Shown: in pieces, positions 1-12,203 of the stretch
How the letters are laid out: the number at the start of each line of letters is the position of its first letter
How positions within the stretch are numbered: the stretch's first letter is position 1
Assembly: GCA_015179025.1 (NCBI GenBank)
Contig: WHUX01000067.1
Span: 124,001 to 188,000 of the forward strand
Source of the DNA: Terfezia claveryi
Taxonomy: Eukaryota > Ascomycota > Pezizomycetes > Pezizales > Pezizaceae
Direction of reading: 5' to 3'
Length of the DNA stretch: 64,000 nucleotides
Program-made: the position numbers and the translations under genes
Notes under the pieces: model-generated
What the model was told of the DNA's origin: nothing
Seen by the model: the letters and a program-made list of their open reading frames with translations, nothing else
The model's database searches: none

Positions 1-2400
1 AGTACTCCAAAGAATGAGAATAGTTTGGTCTCCTACCTAGAGCCTGTGCAAACTTGAGGACAATAAATTGCCACATAACTATAGATCTGGAATATGAAGT
101 TGACTTCAGGTATACCCCCCCGCTGCTGAGGTTTCACTGTGAAAATGACATTGCCAGAACTTTAAAAATGTACAACTAGAAGTGGAGAGTGCTCTCTGGC
201 CCTGCGGAACAGGGGGCCTACGAGTAATCAGTGAAAAAAACTAATTTGTGAGTAAGTTAGCTAATAGTATTCTGATGCTTATGACTATGATCTAGAAAAT
301 GTGCCTCGGATGAATTCCGTACATGTGCAGTTCATGGCCGCTGTCCTGGTGCTCACTATTGCGATTGCGATTGTTGCAATTGTACCTGGGTTCCGATCTC
401 GTATGTCTCATCGTAATGATCAGTGTTGACACTGGCAAAGTCTTCGCTGACGTGAGAGCCCGGTGTCCCTGCATGCTACCTAACGTGCTCAAGAATGTGA
501 CCCTTGAGTTTCAAAAGCTTCAGGGTTGCGTTTGCCTGCTAGAATAAATGTTGTCCTGCAAGTTATAGGTGCATCTATAAGTATATATATTGACAGAGTA
601 GGTGACGTACCTGTTGAAGGATAGTTTACTGTTTTTTTCTCTTTAAATAGCCTGGCCAATTGAGTCGCAAATAGGATATCGAGACGAAATTAGAATTGTG
701 GGACTTGAGCAAGAGGTTATTACACGTACTGGCTCGGACTACCCTATGCGGAAGTCTGGTTCAGGTTAATCATATCACGAGCAAGATCAGCATTATTTGA
801 AACCTTTAACTCTTGACTCAATGTCTCACTAATGAACGTGGTAATCTGGCTATATTCCTACCGCGATTATTCTCCCTTCACCATGGTCATATGACATCGA
901 CAGTCTTCTCTGGCTTTCACGGATGTAGTACAAGACGACCATCGTGACCAGTAGCCAGGTTGGCACAAGCCCCGTGACCAGTCTGGTTTACGGTGACCTG
1001 AGTCCTAAAGCGGGGGTATAAAACCCATATCTAACATAGGGGGCCCAAAAAATGCACGACTATGTTGAGGAGGTCTACATGCGATGAAACGAGTTTCCCT
1101 TTGCAAATCTATATAAAGGTGTCGATAATAGTACCAAAGATAATCTACAGTGTTGCAATTGGGAACGAGAGAAATTTTTCGGAACGATAAGTAACTGTGC
1201 ATGGCATGGCATGACATGATGAAACGGGTTTCTAGAGTTCTGTTTACTAGCTGTCGATCCCTTCAAGCTAAAGTTTTGTGGCTTGGGAAAGATAAAAATA
1301 TATCTCACACACAGATAGGTACCCAACCGGCCTGCATGGCTACACGGAATGGTTGCTTTCGCACCCGGGGAAGGAGAAGGAGAAGTGCCAACCAGACTGG
1401 AAGGAGCATGGATAGGTAATTTGACGCACTCTTTTAGATGTGACACCTTTGCGAGGGGGGGAGTAACTAGACGAATTCTAAGCAATTCAAACTGCAGTAC
1501 TGTGGCAATTTTGACGGGACCAATCTACTAGAGTCTTCAACGTTACTAATCTTGTCTAGAATCCACGGCCAGTTAGTTACTGAACGGTTTTAACATGAAA
1601 CTGGTCTGTATGCTCGATGCAGGGAAGGGTTAGGGTCTAAGAACAATTGGCAAATATCCATACCAAGCATGGCCAATGGCAAGGCGACTGATGGTAATTA
1701 TTGTAGGCGGAAGACAGATCGAGCATATTCCGAAGAAATCTCAGGCTGGCATCGAAAATCCAAGAACAGTCGTGTAACAACTGACGATTTATGATACAGA
1801 ACGTCATGGATTGCGGAACTGGAATAAGAGATGAGCTCAATGAAAAGCACAATCTAGAAGCACTGCACTGCATGCAGCGCAAATTTCAACACCTCTTTTT
1901 ACAGTATACCTATGCGGGTGCTGTGGGGCGCATATGCACCTACCAACGGAGTACAGTACAGTACATATCAACTGGATCATGGGTGTGGCACAATTGAAGT
2001 GTCGGCAGGAGTAGTACAAGTACATACGGTATACGATACCCGTATACAACGTAGAACCTGTAGGTATATACCGGTAATGGAGAAAGTCTGTGGCTGGTGC
2101 CGGCCTCGCCTCGTTCCAAAAACAAACAAGGGTTTTTGCTCGCTAGGCTTTTCCTCATGCGGTTAACCAACAAACAAATAACCGTGCCAGGAGCCTCGGG
2201 ACCAAAACACAGAGGACTCGCCTCGCTCCGTGTTTTCCACAACCGTACCGCGCCCCATCCTCGTAACCCTGGCAACCGAACATCTCGCCTTTTCCCTCGC
2301 CGCTTTGCGGAAATCAAGCCCTTAGCGAATAGTTGAAGCAGGCAAATCTCCTACCGGTGGGTACTGGATAGTTTACTGGCCGCTCCTGCGGCTACAGCCA
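1..2400. other. Intergenic, no gene recognised
   Basis: I see no coding sequence here that I can support. Open frames are short, overlap on both strands and have no recognisable motif. The stretch near 940-1000 shares a loose word (AGGTTGGCACAAGCC) with sequence near 33,200 and 21,690, which suggests an old dispersed repeat. No tRNA or other RNA gene was recognised. Confidence 0.4.
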
Positions 2401-2460
2401 CTCGTGTGGCCCATCGTGTGGCCTATCGTGTGGCCCATCGTGTGGCCCATCGTGTATCAT
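2401..2460. repeat. 12-bp minisatellite, five units
   Basis: Five head-to-tail copies of a 12-base unit (ATCGTGTGGCCC and one-base variants, the last one diverged) fill exactly 60 bases. It lies about 1 kb upstream of the cyk3 start codon and could mark the distal promoter, but no function can be read from it. Confidence 0.9.
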
Positions 2461-2519
2461 AGCAAGCAGGCAGTCGGGGCACGTTTGACGTAGAATATTA
2501 TTTTGTTTCCCGTTGTCTA

Positions 2520-3455
2520 GCTGTGCCGATCTGCAACGTTAACATTTCTGCCCTCGCTACGCCTAACGTCCGCCCGCCGTCGTCACTCTTCACGTTTGCA
2601 AAGCGCCCGCGAGATCTCGCACTCACTCGAACACAACCCGCCGGCTGGCGTCCTGACCTCCCCCCACCACACACACTCGCTGAGGCCCCTCCCCTCAGCA
2701 ACACCCAACCACCCCCCCCCCCCCCTCCCTCCCCCAAATCCATCATCCCAGTCGCTGCGCCTTGCGCCCACGCCTGCAACCCCTACCTAAGACCTTGCTG
2801 TATCTCCATCCATTTTCCTCTCACTCACTCGCTCACTCACTCACTCACTCACTCACTCACCACTCACTCACGCTCGTTCGTTCGGAACATCCAGTTTCAC
2901 ACCTTCCCTCTTTCAAGGCCTCCCCGCTACTCTCGTTGTTGATCCACCCACGCTCACTTTTCTTCTGCCCATACGGGGTATCGCCCACTCATTGATTCCC
3001 TTGCCTCAAATTTATCGTCACCGCCTGATCACCCCGGTGCCCTGGTCCCCTCCCCCCACAAAGTCCCACTCTCTCTGGCGGTACGGTGTGGGAATAAACG
3101 GTATCCGTCTCCTTGTCGCTCATTATCAAATCTAGGGTTATTCTGGTTTAGTAGTCGCTCGTGCTCGTGCTACTCCACCCAATTCAATATTCCACAAGTA
3201 CCTGGCTGGCAGTTTACAAGGCTCCCAGGCAGCTTGACGCTGGGAAGGGAAAAAGAATTACTTCAGTTATATAGAGTACAGAGTACAGCACATTACAAGC
3301 AAACACTACAGAAAGAGGGAGGGTTTTCTGGAGAACTCGTCATAAACATCACAACAACTCAACCATCCCGCGGTGAACCTTCCCAGCTTGCCTATTCTTA
3401 CCGCATTACCAACAAATAAACGATAGCAAAGAACTAGCGAGCACATACAAACAGA
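2520..3455 (+). promoter_or_regulatory. CT-rich promoter and leader of cyk3
   Basis: The plus strand is strongly C/T-biased from about 2640 to 3080, a common feature of fungal promoters and 5' leaders. It includes a TCAC tetranucleotide array at 2819-2870 and a 12-base C run near 2710. Open frames across it (2523-2942, 2762-2995) are low-complexity and probably not coding. Transcript start and any leader intron cannot be fixed from sequence alone. Confidence 0.45.
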
Positions 3456-6400
3456 ATGCCAGGGGAGGGTCGACCTCCGCCTTCGAGGTTTCCATGTCTG
3501 TGCCGGGCAATATATTCGTGGGGTGGAGAGGTTTGTCTCTTGCATCAATTCGCGCGACTGCCTCAAGCTCATGGTGTTCAATGCTAATTTGTGACGCTTT
3601 GATTGGGAACTGCAGAACCCAGGTGACTTAGGCTTTGTCGAAGGAGATCTTATCGAATGTCTGAACGCAGGGGATGGGCAGTGGTGGATGGGACGGCTAA
3701 GGAGAAACCGGGAGGTGGGCCCATTCCCAAGTAACTTTGTCGAGATACTCGAGGACCCGGGGCCGCCGCCTTTAAGACGCCCATTGTCACGAGCTGGGTC
3801 TGCTAGTCCAATGCCATTTACTGGAGGAGGAGGGGGCGGGAGCTTGACACGTTCACATAGCCCTGCACCTCCGCGACAAACAAGGAATGTTTCACCACGG
3901 GAGGGATACGAGTATGATACTTATGGACGACGTTCGGTCCAGAAGCGCCCTAGTCAATACAGAGATATGTCTCCAGAGCGAGCATACCATCCACGCCCTC
4001 GGTCCCGAGCTGCTGATCCCCAATACCAGGACAGACCGGTTTCCCGAGCTAGATCTCCAGTACCACCTGGTCTATCAACCTATCAGCATGGTGGAAGGGA
4101 AGTTTCTCCGGCTCGGTCACATTATCAACAAGATTACCGCCGTGATGCATCTCCAAATCGTTCACATTATCAGATGGATCATCGGAGGGAAGTGTCACCG
4201 GCTCGTTCACAGTACCAAGATCGGAGGGCAGTTTCCCCTGTGCCATCGCACTACAGGGCACCTTCCCCGGCACCCGCACATTTTACAGTCCCCTCACCAG
4301 CTCCACCTGCTCACTACCAGCGACCAAGAGCCACCTCCCCCATGCCGCCAAACGTGTACAACCAAAGAGCAATCTCCCCTGCCCCGCCAATACACTTGAG
4401 TCGCCAACCATCTCCAGAGCATGCAATGATGTATGACAATGGCTCGGGTCCGCCCCCGCCACCACCTCCCCATCAGCACTTAACCCCGGGTAACTCTAGG
4501 GCGCCCTCTCCGCATCAACATACACCCAGTCCGCTTCGTTCTGCTATGGAAGATGTTATGTCGTCTCTTGAACATATGGTTTCTCACGACAATCATGACT
4601 ATGGAATTGATCGTACCGCGACTCCTCATATTGTTGATGACCCATGGTCACCCCATGCCTTCCGGGATGAATTCTCTGCAACACCAAGCCGGATTGTTAG
4701 ACCTCATACTTCTCTTGGAGTAGGTGCACATAATTTTGATATTGACGACGACGATGATGATGATGACCCTTACGACTCGAGGTACCCCGTTCAACAGCCG
4801 CCAGGTGGTAGTTACAGCGAGGCAATGCAAGACCATGTACAAAGGTTTCAGGTCGCTAATAATGAGCCATTCAGAGTTAAACGTGACGATATGCCACCCC
4901 CTCCACCACCTAAGCGCTATACAAGCGATGATTTGACGAAGCAATATACTCCTGATGATATTTTAGCGATCAGGAGACCACTTACAGCTAACTTTGCCGA
5001 CAAACGAAAGTCAATGTATGACTTACCAGCACGTGGGAGTACCAATACGCCATTGTCACGAAATACGACTGTGAAGTCCTCTGCAACAACTGCTTCCTTT
5101 TCTTCGAACGCACAGTCTGTCGCTACTAATAGTACTGGCTTAACGAGTATAAGTTTGATGAGTGGTCATAGTGCTGGGTGTACCAGTGCAACATCTGCTG
5201 GGAGCTATAACCGTCGTAAGAGGACCCATAGTGTGGTGGAGGGTACGACGTTCAGGCCGCCATTATTGGGCGCTAGGTCAGAGACTCCTATATCTGTAAC
5301 AGGCTCTGGGTCGGGTCACGCATCGGGTTCAGCATCCGGGTCCGGAATTGGTCAAAGTCTCTTGCGAAAGAGCTGGAGAGGGCCTGCTCCTTCGAATGTG
5401 GGGGCGTCGGAATCTGATCCTGCCCTTTTTGGTGGACATCAGGTACCAAAACCGAAGAAGGCTGGAATCATAAAGACGTTGATAAACCGTGCTAAAGCCA
5501 CAACTGCCAATGCGAGGTCGACATTTAACCACACTCCTCCTTTACCCACCCCTGGGCCAGTTGTTGTCAATAAGGGACCTGGGGATGTTATTACAGGGAT
5601 ACAAGGAGGGCAACCACGGCTGCAGGGGCCAGCGCACGGTTGGGCTGAGGTGAGGAGGGACGTGAACCGGTCAAATTCCCTGTCTAGGGCAGAACGAGAC
5701 GAACGTTCCCGGCGGGTGCAGATGTTGGGGCATACCGTCCTTCGCCCGGTCGATCTTTTGGATGAAGTTGTGGATGGAGATGCGGCCGCTGATGGGAAAA
5801 CTGCTGTCCAGGATCCTGCCGATTTTGTGAATGCAACTAATCTGGCTTTTGTTGACAAAACAGCAAGATTCATCAACAATCTCCCTTTGTTCACCACACC
5901 CGAAAGTTTGGCAACGATGCATATCTGTAAGTCTTACCGAACCGAGGTGCAGAAATTGCGTGCTATATTTACATGGCTTTCGGAGAAGGTCTCTTGGGAA
6001 AAGCCCACGCCTCCGATGGATGGGGTTGAGGCGAAGATGGATCTTCGCAGGGTACTGCAAGTCAAACGTGGAAGCCCAGAGGAGGTTGCAAATATTGTCA
6101 TGCTCATGTGCAGGGCTGTTGGGATAGAAGCTGAAGTGATTCCTGGGTATCTCAAAGCACCCGGGGAAATGTTTGAGGCCGCTGATATCCCGTCGCCAAA
6201 TCACTTCTGGAACGCGGTCGTATGTGAGGGAGAGTGGAGGATGATGGATTGCTCACTTGCCTCTCCTACACATCCTCGGCGGGTGTTGTATAGTGGTGCA
6301 TCCAATACAACAACGGAGTTTCACTATTTCCTTACCCCTCCATCGAGGATATGCTGGACCCATGTCCCATCTCAACCAAGGCATCAGCACATGATCCCCC

Positions 6401-7173
6401 CGCTACCCCTTTGTCAGCTTCTTGCTTTGCCAGTGGTCACGTCAGTGTTCTTCCAGCATGATCTCAAAGTGCAAGATTTTGATACCTCACTTATCCGACT
6501 TGAGGGCTTGGAAGCTCTTCAGATAGACGTTGGAGTTCCTATCGACATTGAGCTCATTGCCGAGGTGGAAGCACGTGGCTATGCCATTGATGCGGATGGG
6601 GAGATATATGAGAGCGATCAGGTCGTCAAGAAACGTGCGCTTGCACAAGTAGCTTGGGATAGTGGTCACAAGACATACCGTATCAAGGCTGTGACTCCAG
6701 GGGACGTTGGAGCAGCGGTATTGAAGGTGTACGCTGGTAGAAAGGGCCTAATGCACTCTATTAAAGACAATCCACATCCACTTGCTTTCTGTTTACCCAT
6801 AGCACATACAGGAGAGAATCCAGTTTATGACTTTATACCACGCCACCCGACTCCGCATGCAACTCGCCACGACCTGTATGTTGCACAACCACAGTGCTAT
6901 TACCTAGGACTAAACAACACGTACGTTTTCGCCGTGAGGCAGAATATTAGCACAGGGGCTCCTAGTGCTACCGAGAAACCGGCGAAGTTGGCCTTGCAGA
7001 CCCCTACTGGCAAGATCCTACGGTTGATAAAGAAGGGGGATACGATAGGGTGTGAGAATGGGGTGGTGTGGGAGACTATTGTGAAGGTTACTGAGGCTGG
7101 TGCCTGGAGGGCCCTGGTACTTGCGGATAGGAGTCACAGGTGGTGTGTGTATGCGGAATGGCACGTTAGTTGA
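3456..7173 (+). CDS. cyk3: Cytokinesis protein 3 (SH3 + transglutaminase-like)
   Basis: Two exons, 3456-3530 and 3616-7173, join in phase 0 across an 85-nt GT-AG intron (donor GTTTGT, acceptor CTGCAG), giving about 1210 residues. The join rebuilds an SH3 domain at residues 13-65 (core FVEGDLIECLNAGDGQWW, ending FPSNFVEIL). The long middle is disordered: SP-rich repeats (residues 100-260), an Asp tract and proline runs that could be Cdc15/BNI1-type SH3 ligands. A transglutaminase-like domain lies at about 760-920. The His (NHFWN, ~887) and Asp (MMDCS, ~903) of the triad are present, but the position where active enzymes have Cys reads RGSPEEV (~844), so it should be catalytically dead, as known for Cyk3. 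Known Cyk3 acts at the actomyosin ring and septum and promotes chitin synthase activity. The ATG was chosen because it opens exon 1 just before the SH3 strand PCLCRAIYSWGG. Confidence 0.92.
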
Positions 7174-8656
7174 TGATGTTGATGATTGAAATGGTTAATT
7201 GGTATGCCTGGGACCAACCAGAGGGTGGCGGAAAATTCGTTCGTGACTTTTCTCTATTACCTTTCCTTCTACTACACTTCCATTCTTTCTACTTTGTTCA
7301 TGGTCTTATTGGTTTCATTTTTTGTTTGCTCTACTTGGATCTTGATCTGTTCTCCAGCCTGCTCTTCTCCTGCCTGCTCTTCTCCTTTACCTTCCAGGGT
7401 ATATTGGGTGGTTTTCGCGCTCAACTCTTTTGTGTGTTGGTGTTCGGGAACATATCCTTCTACTTTCTGCCTTCGACTCTTCTTATCCTTATTCTTGCAT
7501 ATCTTTCTTTGCTTCATAAGCCGTTTGGTGGGCTGTTCGTGGGCTTTGGTGCACTTAAAACTATAATGCTGCGCTCTTCCTAAAGTACCTTACATTCTGT
7601 TTTTTTTTTCTGTTCTCCTTTTTTTGGAGTCACAGGCGCGTTTGTTCTTTTCATCCTCCTTGCGGTTTGCATCGCATTTGCTACCATCTCATATTGCCAC
7701 TCTAGCTTCTCATTTAAACATACATTCTGTCTCTTTTATCATTGTATTTTCTTCATATTTTCTTGTGTCTACTGGGGTCATGCGGAGGTATATATAGTAG
7801 TGCTGAAGTAGCTAGCATTTATTCCTTCGAGGTTTCATCCATGCTCAAATACTTTTACCTAACCTTGTCTTTAAGAACCTTACATGTTTGATGGCTTCAG
7901 CTATTCGGGCAAAATATATGACATATTTTTTTTTTACATCTTGGGCATCTTGTCATTTAAATGGCTGCGGGGAAATTAATTGCTCCTTTTTCACTTTTAT
8001 TTCATTTTATTCTTTCCATTGTAATTGGGCTGGATTGTGCTTTTGAGGTTAGAGTGGATTGGAATAATTGATTTTAATAATCTGCACCTGTGACCATGAT
8101 GTGGTTTAGGCCAGCTGGAAACAATAGTAACCTGTACTAGGCCTGGTCTGGTGATGGGATTATTGCGGGCAGCAGCTGTTATATTTGAAGGGATAATACA
8201 GGCTTGACGGGACGGTTGTAAGGCCAACGTCAGTCAGACTTAGCGATAGTTGCTTAAAATGCAAAGGTCCCCCCCTTCAACCATTCATGCCCTGAGAGAG
8301 GTGTTACAGTATAGTAATGAATTGTATCAACAAAAAGAAAACAAGATAGTGAAAGAATATAAAACAGAAAAACCTTTCTAGGCGCTGGCATGCTATTTAC
8401 ATGTTAGACACTAAGGACGTCGCTTGGAATCGTGCTCCTCTGGGTCTATTCAAAAGTTAACAAGGCTGGCGAAGTGACCCCTTGATAGGCCAACTGCGGC
8501 AATGTTACTCCACATCTGTGAATCAAAAAAGTACTGCGATGGGTTGGGGGCTTTTGAGAATAAGTCTTCTCTCAACTTATGGCATGGACTACGAGATGCT
8601 ACGCCGGCAGTCCACCTGTATCACAGCAAGGCAGAAGGTCCAGTACCTCAATAAAG
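7174..8656. other. 3' flank of cyk3 and intergenic
   Basis: T/C-rich sequence follows the cyk3 stop, with a 15-base duplication (CTGCTCTTCTCCTGC) near 7360. Hydrophobic open frames at 7170-7583 are shadows of this T-rich composition. No gene or RNA was recognised up to the first SINE. Confidence 0.4.
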
Positions 8657-9070
8657 GGCACAGTGGTCTAATGGTACGACTCTCGCTTCGTAGGTTACCT
8701 GCTGATTTTAGGCAACCTGGGTTCAATTCCCAGCTGAGCCGATTTTCTTTTTTTTGCCTATCATCTCCCCTTATCTTTTCGGAAGTTTGCTAGTCCGATC
8801 TGTGCAACCGGTATAGCACTCTGGGCCGGGTGCAAGAACAAGAAACAGGAAATTCTACAAAGCAGACACTCCCCCAATTCTATTGCGAGAGATCTGGTTG
8901 GTGTGAAGCCAGCAGGACGCTCTGATTTGGGTAGGGAAGTGATTGTGATGTGATGACAAGGGCCCTATGTTAGTTTACCCTGAACTCACTAAATACTGAA
9001 ATCTCAGTTTGTATGGCGAATAGGACGATATCAATGGTCACATTGAAACCAGATCTGTAGGTGCAGAGTC
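8657..9070 (+). mobile_element. tRNA-derived SINE, copy A (full length)
   Basis: The tRNA-like head spans 8657-8740: acceptor strand GGCACAG pairs with CTGAGCC except one mismatch, A box TGGTCTAATGG, B box GGTTCAATTCC and T stem CTGGG/CCCAG. A T-rich tract follows, then about 320 bases of tail shared with copies B and M. This copy keeps CTCGCTTCG in the anticodon arm, closest to a tRNA-Pro (CGG) ancestor, but lacks the 3' half of the anticodon stem, so it cannot be a working tRNA. Confidence 0.8.
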
Positions 9071-9074
9071 ATTA

Positions 9075-9240
9075 CTTTTTAAAAAATACTCATTACTCCT
9101 ATGCGGTCCCGTTACTAAGGGAACTCCTAAAAAGGGCAGAGAGGACCCAAGGGACCCATGAATGAGGGGACTGGTGAACTACTGGATAAACCCCCACCGG
9201 AACTTAGGTGAGCTCGTGATAACGGTAGTTAAGGAAGTCT
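9075..9240 (-). mobile_element. LINE 3' tail fragment
   Basis: The reverse complement matches the tail found at 20,283-20,420 and 26,920-26,960 (ACGGAG...TTATCACGAGCTCACC...AAGTTCCGG). In intact fragments that sequence directly follows the reverse-transcriptase/RNase H C-terminus. No coding sequence remains here. Confidence 0.6.
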
Positions 9241-9345
9241 CCGTGGCATCATAGGTATGTGTATTCCAGTGCCATAGACACATGGTTTAAGATCAAATGG
9301 TAGAATGTTATAATAATCACAGTAAATACTCTGTAGGCGGTAAGG
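9240..9345. repeat. Direct repeat shared with 10,187-10,300
   Basis: About 100 bases beginning ATCATAGGTATGTGTATTCC recur near-identically at 10,187-10,300. An inverted related copy lies at about 24,940-25,010. It flanks the small-ORF repeat and probably belongs to that unit. Confidence 0.7.
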
Positions 9346-9459
9346 AAATTCCAAGGGAAACCTATAAGTGAAGGAAATTGACAATAGTATGAACTCTACC
9401 AATTGTCAACCATTTTTTATTTTTAATTTATATATATATATATATACTCATTTCTAGGG

Positions 9460-9735
9460 AACTCGTAAAAAGAAAACGGACTGGCAGAAAAGACCCGAGG
9501 GACCCATGAATTCTCAAACGCTCATATACCCCCCCCCAGAACCGGACACACGGATCAAATCAACAATTACTGCTTCTGGTAAACACCCCAGAGCTAATGA
9601 ACTTTCACAACAAACTGCCGCTGGGGTTCATATTATTGTAAATAACTATAATACCTTTCCTTTTTGTCCCAGCGCTCTCTCAGGGAATCGGACTTGTGCT
9701 CCATCGTACTGGGCTCATAAGCTGTTGGACAAAAC
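9460..9735 (-). mobile_element. LINE tail fragment, second piece
   Basis: Read on the minus strand, it matches 20,100-20,290 (ATGAGCCCGGTGCGCATGG... through the 'gaatccctgagagagcgc' word). The two pieces at 9075-9240 and 9460-9735 look like parts of one decayed insertion or two nested ones. The open frame at 9506-9739 is on the wrong strand and not coding. Confidence 0.55.
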
Positions 9736-9829
9736 GTGATCACTGGGGTCCTAGGTTTGGCTAGACACCTATAGTTATTGTACACTCAGCTATAGGTCGT
9801 TATGGTTAAAATCAAATCAAGTAAATACT

Positions 9830-10190
9830 ATTCTTCTACAAAATTCAAAGACTTTCCAACAAAGCTAATCCAATACTAAACTATCCCCAACTAGCAGAAA
9901 TGAAACTAGATATATCAATTCAGATCTTCTACCTGCTGATGTACTCATTGTTTGTATACCCCCAAGAATACCAAATTAGCCCTCACGTGCTCCTGAATCG
10001 CAACTGCCCTAGTCATGCATACTTAGCTTGAAGCTGACTAATCGAAGCTGACTAATCGTAGTGATTACGTTTACCCCGGCCAAGTTAATCCAATACAAAA
10101 CAATTCCGAATGAAAATAAGAAATGAAACAAGAAATACCCCTGGCCCCCGCCCCCCATAATCCAGGAATATCTGGAGACCGATGAGATCA
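9830..10190 (-). pseudogene. Broken copy of the small-ORF repeat
   Basis: The minus strand carries the 5' flank of the repeat (word GGCCAGGGGTATTTCTTG, compare 20,600 and 25,165), then jumps into the last third of the small ORF (QEHVRA..L.LGVY region) and its 3' flank. About 0.6 kb, including the start codon and first two thirds of the ORF, is deleted. One base is also missing in the codon run matching KYGMT, giving an in-frame stop. This is the third member of the family at 20,983 and 25,545 and is clearly dead. Confidence 0.75.
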
Positions 10191-10409
10191 TAGGTATGTG
10201 TATTCCAGTGCCATAGACACATGGTTTGAAATCAAATGGTGGAATGTTATAATAAGAGTCATACAGTTCGTATTTTCGCAGTAAGTACTCTGTAGGCGAC
10301 ATGGTTAGTATGATGCGTGCTGAATTCGGTGGAAGAGATACTCTGATGTAGTCTATAGAGGCAGGGCTTACTTATTCTACTTTCCGTCGCCATATCATAC
10401 TTGGAAAAA

Positions 10410-10837
10410 GGCGCAGTGGTCTAATGGTATGATTCTCACTATGTATATACCTGCTAATTCTAGGCAGAGGGTTGAGTGATTTGGGTTCAACTCCCAGCTG
10501 TGCCGATTTTCTTTTTTTGCCTATCATCTCCCCTCCTTATCCTTTCGGAGGTTTGCTAGTTAGACTTGTGCAATTAGTGCACTCTAGGCCGGGTGCAAGA
10601 GCAAGAAACCAGAAATTCTGGAGAAAACAGACACGGGTCCAATTCTACTGCGAGAGGTCTGGTTGGTGTGAAGCCAGCAGGACGCTCTAATTTGGGTAGG
10701 GAAGTAATTGTGATGTGATGATGACAAGGGGTGTCTGTTACTTACCCTCAACTCTCACAATATAGAATCCTTAATTTGTATGGCGAATAGGACCATATCA
10801 GTGGCCACATTGAAACCAGATCTGTAGGCGCAGAGTC
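10410..10837 (+). mobile_element. tRNA-derived SINE, copy B (full length)
   Basis: The head starts GGCGCAG, with A box TGGTCTAATGG and a B-box region TGGGTTCAACTCCCAG. It includes the insert between the anticodon-arm halves, and the tail matches copy A through to GCAGAGTC at 10,837. Upstream bases (CTTATTCTACTTT) are also shared with copy G, so the repeated unit or its insertion context may extend 5'. Confidence 0.8.
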
Positions 10838-11581
10838 GACCCTATCCCACAGAGTTCGCCGGCCCATTGAGCACATTGCCGGGCCTCGCTGCATGAACAT
10901 GTGATGGAATCGGACGGTTGATCTATGAATTTCAAGGGCCTCGGCCCTGGTATATGTGACTGTTCAGGACCGAAGTCTACCCTTGCTTTCCTTGCTCTAC
11001 TTGTGTCGAGTAGCGACCTGGTTTAGAACCCCATCTCCCTGTTTGATTGTCGATCCATAGTTCTCGGTGAGGTGATGATTAGTGGATTAACGTCATCTAA
11101 GTAGACCTACAGTCGCTACTGTTGTATCTATCAATTTGTCAGTTTTGCCACATATGAACACCGTCTCCGGACCCTAGAGAGGACGGGGATCAAATCGTCT
11201 ACTCCTGTCCAAGGTACGAGGCTTTGCCTGGGCCGAACTCGACCACCCCATATGTTTCCCCCTTTCTTTCACCACACCTAACCCTACAACACAATCGGAA
11301 CGGAGAAAGAGTAGAGGCTTTCTTCAGTGCAATACCTATACAGTGTGACTAAAAAGAGTCTCTGTTCCAGCTAACGAATTTTTTACTTGTTCAGTTCATC
11401 ATACACAGCAGGATGCTTTGGTGGATATCAGTTTCAGCTAATGAATTGTTTGCTTTTCCATTTCGTCATACACAGGAGGTCATTTCCCTTTTCCCTTTAC
11501 ACCCTATCTCAGTTATTTTCATCGCACACCGCGCAAGAGTATCTTTGAGTTTTCTTTCTAAAAAATAACATAAAATTGTTT
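10838..11581. other. Intergenic with a 45-bp tandem duplication
   Basis: No gene was recognised. Two imperfect copies of a 45-50 base segment (CAGCTAA.GAATT... CATACACAG) stand at 11,369-11,415 and 11,434-11,480. Confidence 0.5.
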
Positions 11582-11690
11582 AATGCTAAGACCCCTGTTA
11601 CATAGATGCCTAATTTCAGGCAGAGGGTGGACTCACCTCCCAGCTGGAGCTATTTCTTTTTTTTTTGCCATAATGTCATCTCATGGGAGA
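11582..11690 (+). mobile_element. SINE copy C (decayed)
   Basis: It keeps the insert word ATTTCAGGCAGAGGGTGG, a damaged T arm (CTCCCAGCTGGAGC) and the T-rich tract plus ATCTC word of the tail. The 5' head with the A box is missing. Confidence 0.6.
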
Positions 11691-12019
11691 GCTTATTTGG
11701 GTCGAGTAATCTTTTCACTGTCCAATCGCGAGCCTCACCGATATTTTCTAAAAGCGCTATGGGTGAATGTCGCTGTACGATTCAGGCTGTTGTATTAGTG
11801 GCGGATTGAACATTGTCACGAGCAAGTAGCATTTTGTTGATGGCACGACCAGGGTTTGTGAGTATTCATTTGAGGCGTGCGGCGACTGAGGGGATGGGAG
11901 AGGATGTTGCAAGGTCTGGAATACTTGATATGGACGGACTCGAGGCATAAAAAAAAAAATTCCACTAACTGTTAGTTGAGCAAGCTAAGTCACCTCCTTT
12001 AGTCCTAGTCCTCAAACAA

Positions 12020-12190
12020 GGCACAGTGGTCTAATGGTAAGACCCCCACTATGTAGGTACCTGCTGATTTCAGGCAGAGGGTGGGTGATCTGGGTTCAAT
12101 TCCCAGCTGAGCCGATATTATTTTTTGCCTATCATCTCATCTCCCCTTATCCTGCCAAAGGCTAGTAAGATTTGTAGAACCGGCAAAAAC
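12020..12190 (+). mobile_element. SINE copy D (head and short tail)
   Basis: The head at 12,020-12,113 folds well: D stem GTCT/AGAC, anticodon stem CCCAC/GTGGG, T stem CTGGG/CCCAG and acceptor with a single mismatch. About 23 extra bases sit in the anticodon loop, where tRNA introns lie. The tail stops early, near 12,190. Confidence 0.8.
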
Positions 12191-12203
12191 AGAGAAAACA
12201 GAA

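Noticed and set aside
2523..2995. Pro/Ser/Thr-rich protein upstream of cyk3
   Set aside because: All frames are low-complexity products of the C/T-rich leader and the TCAC array.
7170..7583. Membrane protein of 126-137 residues after cyk3
   Set aside because: Two overlapping frames both look hydrophobic because the DNA is T/C-rich. No start context, conserved motif or splice signals. Most likely 3' UTR.
8657..8740. Functional tRNA gene
   Set aside because: A and B boxes are perfect, but the anticodon-stem 3' half is missing, the acceptor has a mismatch, and the same block recurs in at least 12 other places with a common tail. It is a SINE head.
9506..9739. Plus-strand open frame
   Set aside because: The segment is LINE tail on the minus strand, and the same DNA at 20.1-20.3 kb has no matching frame.
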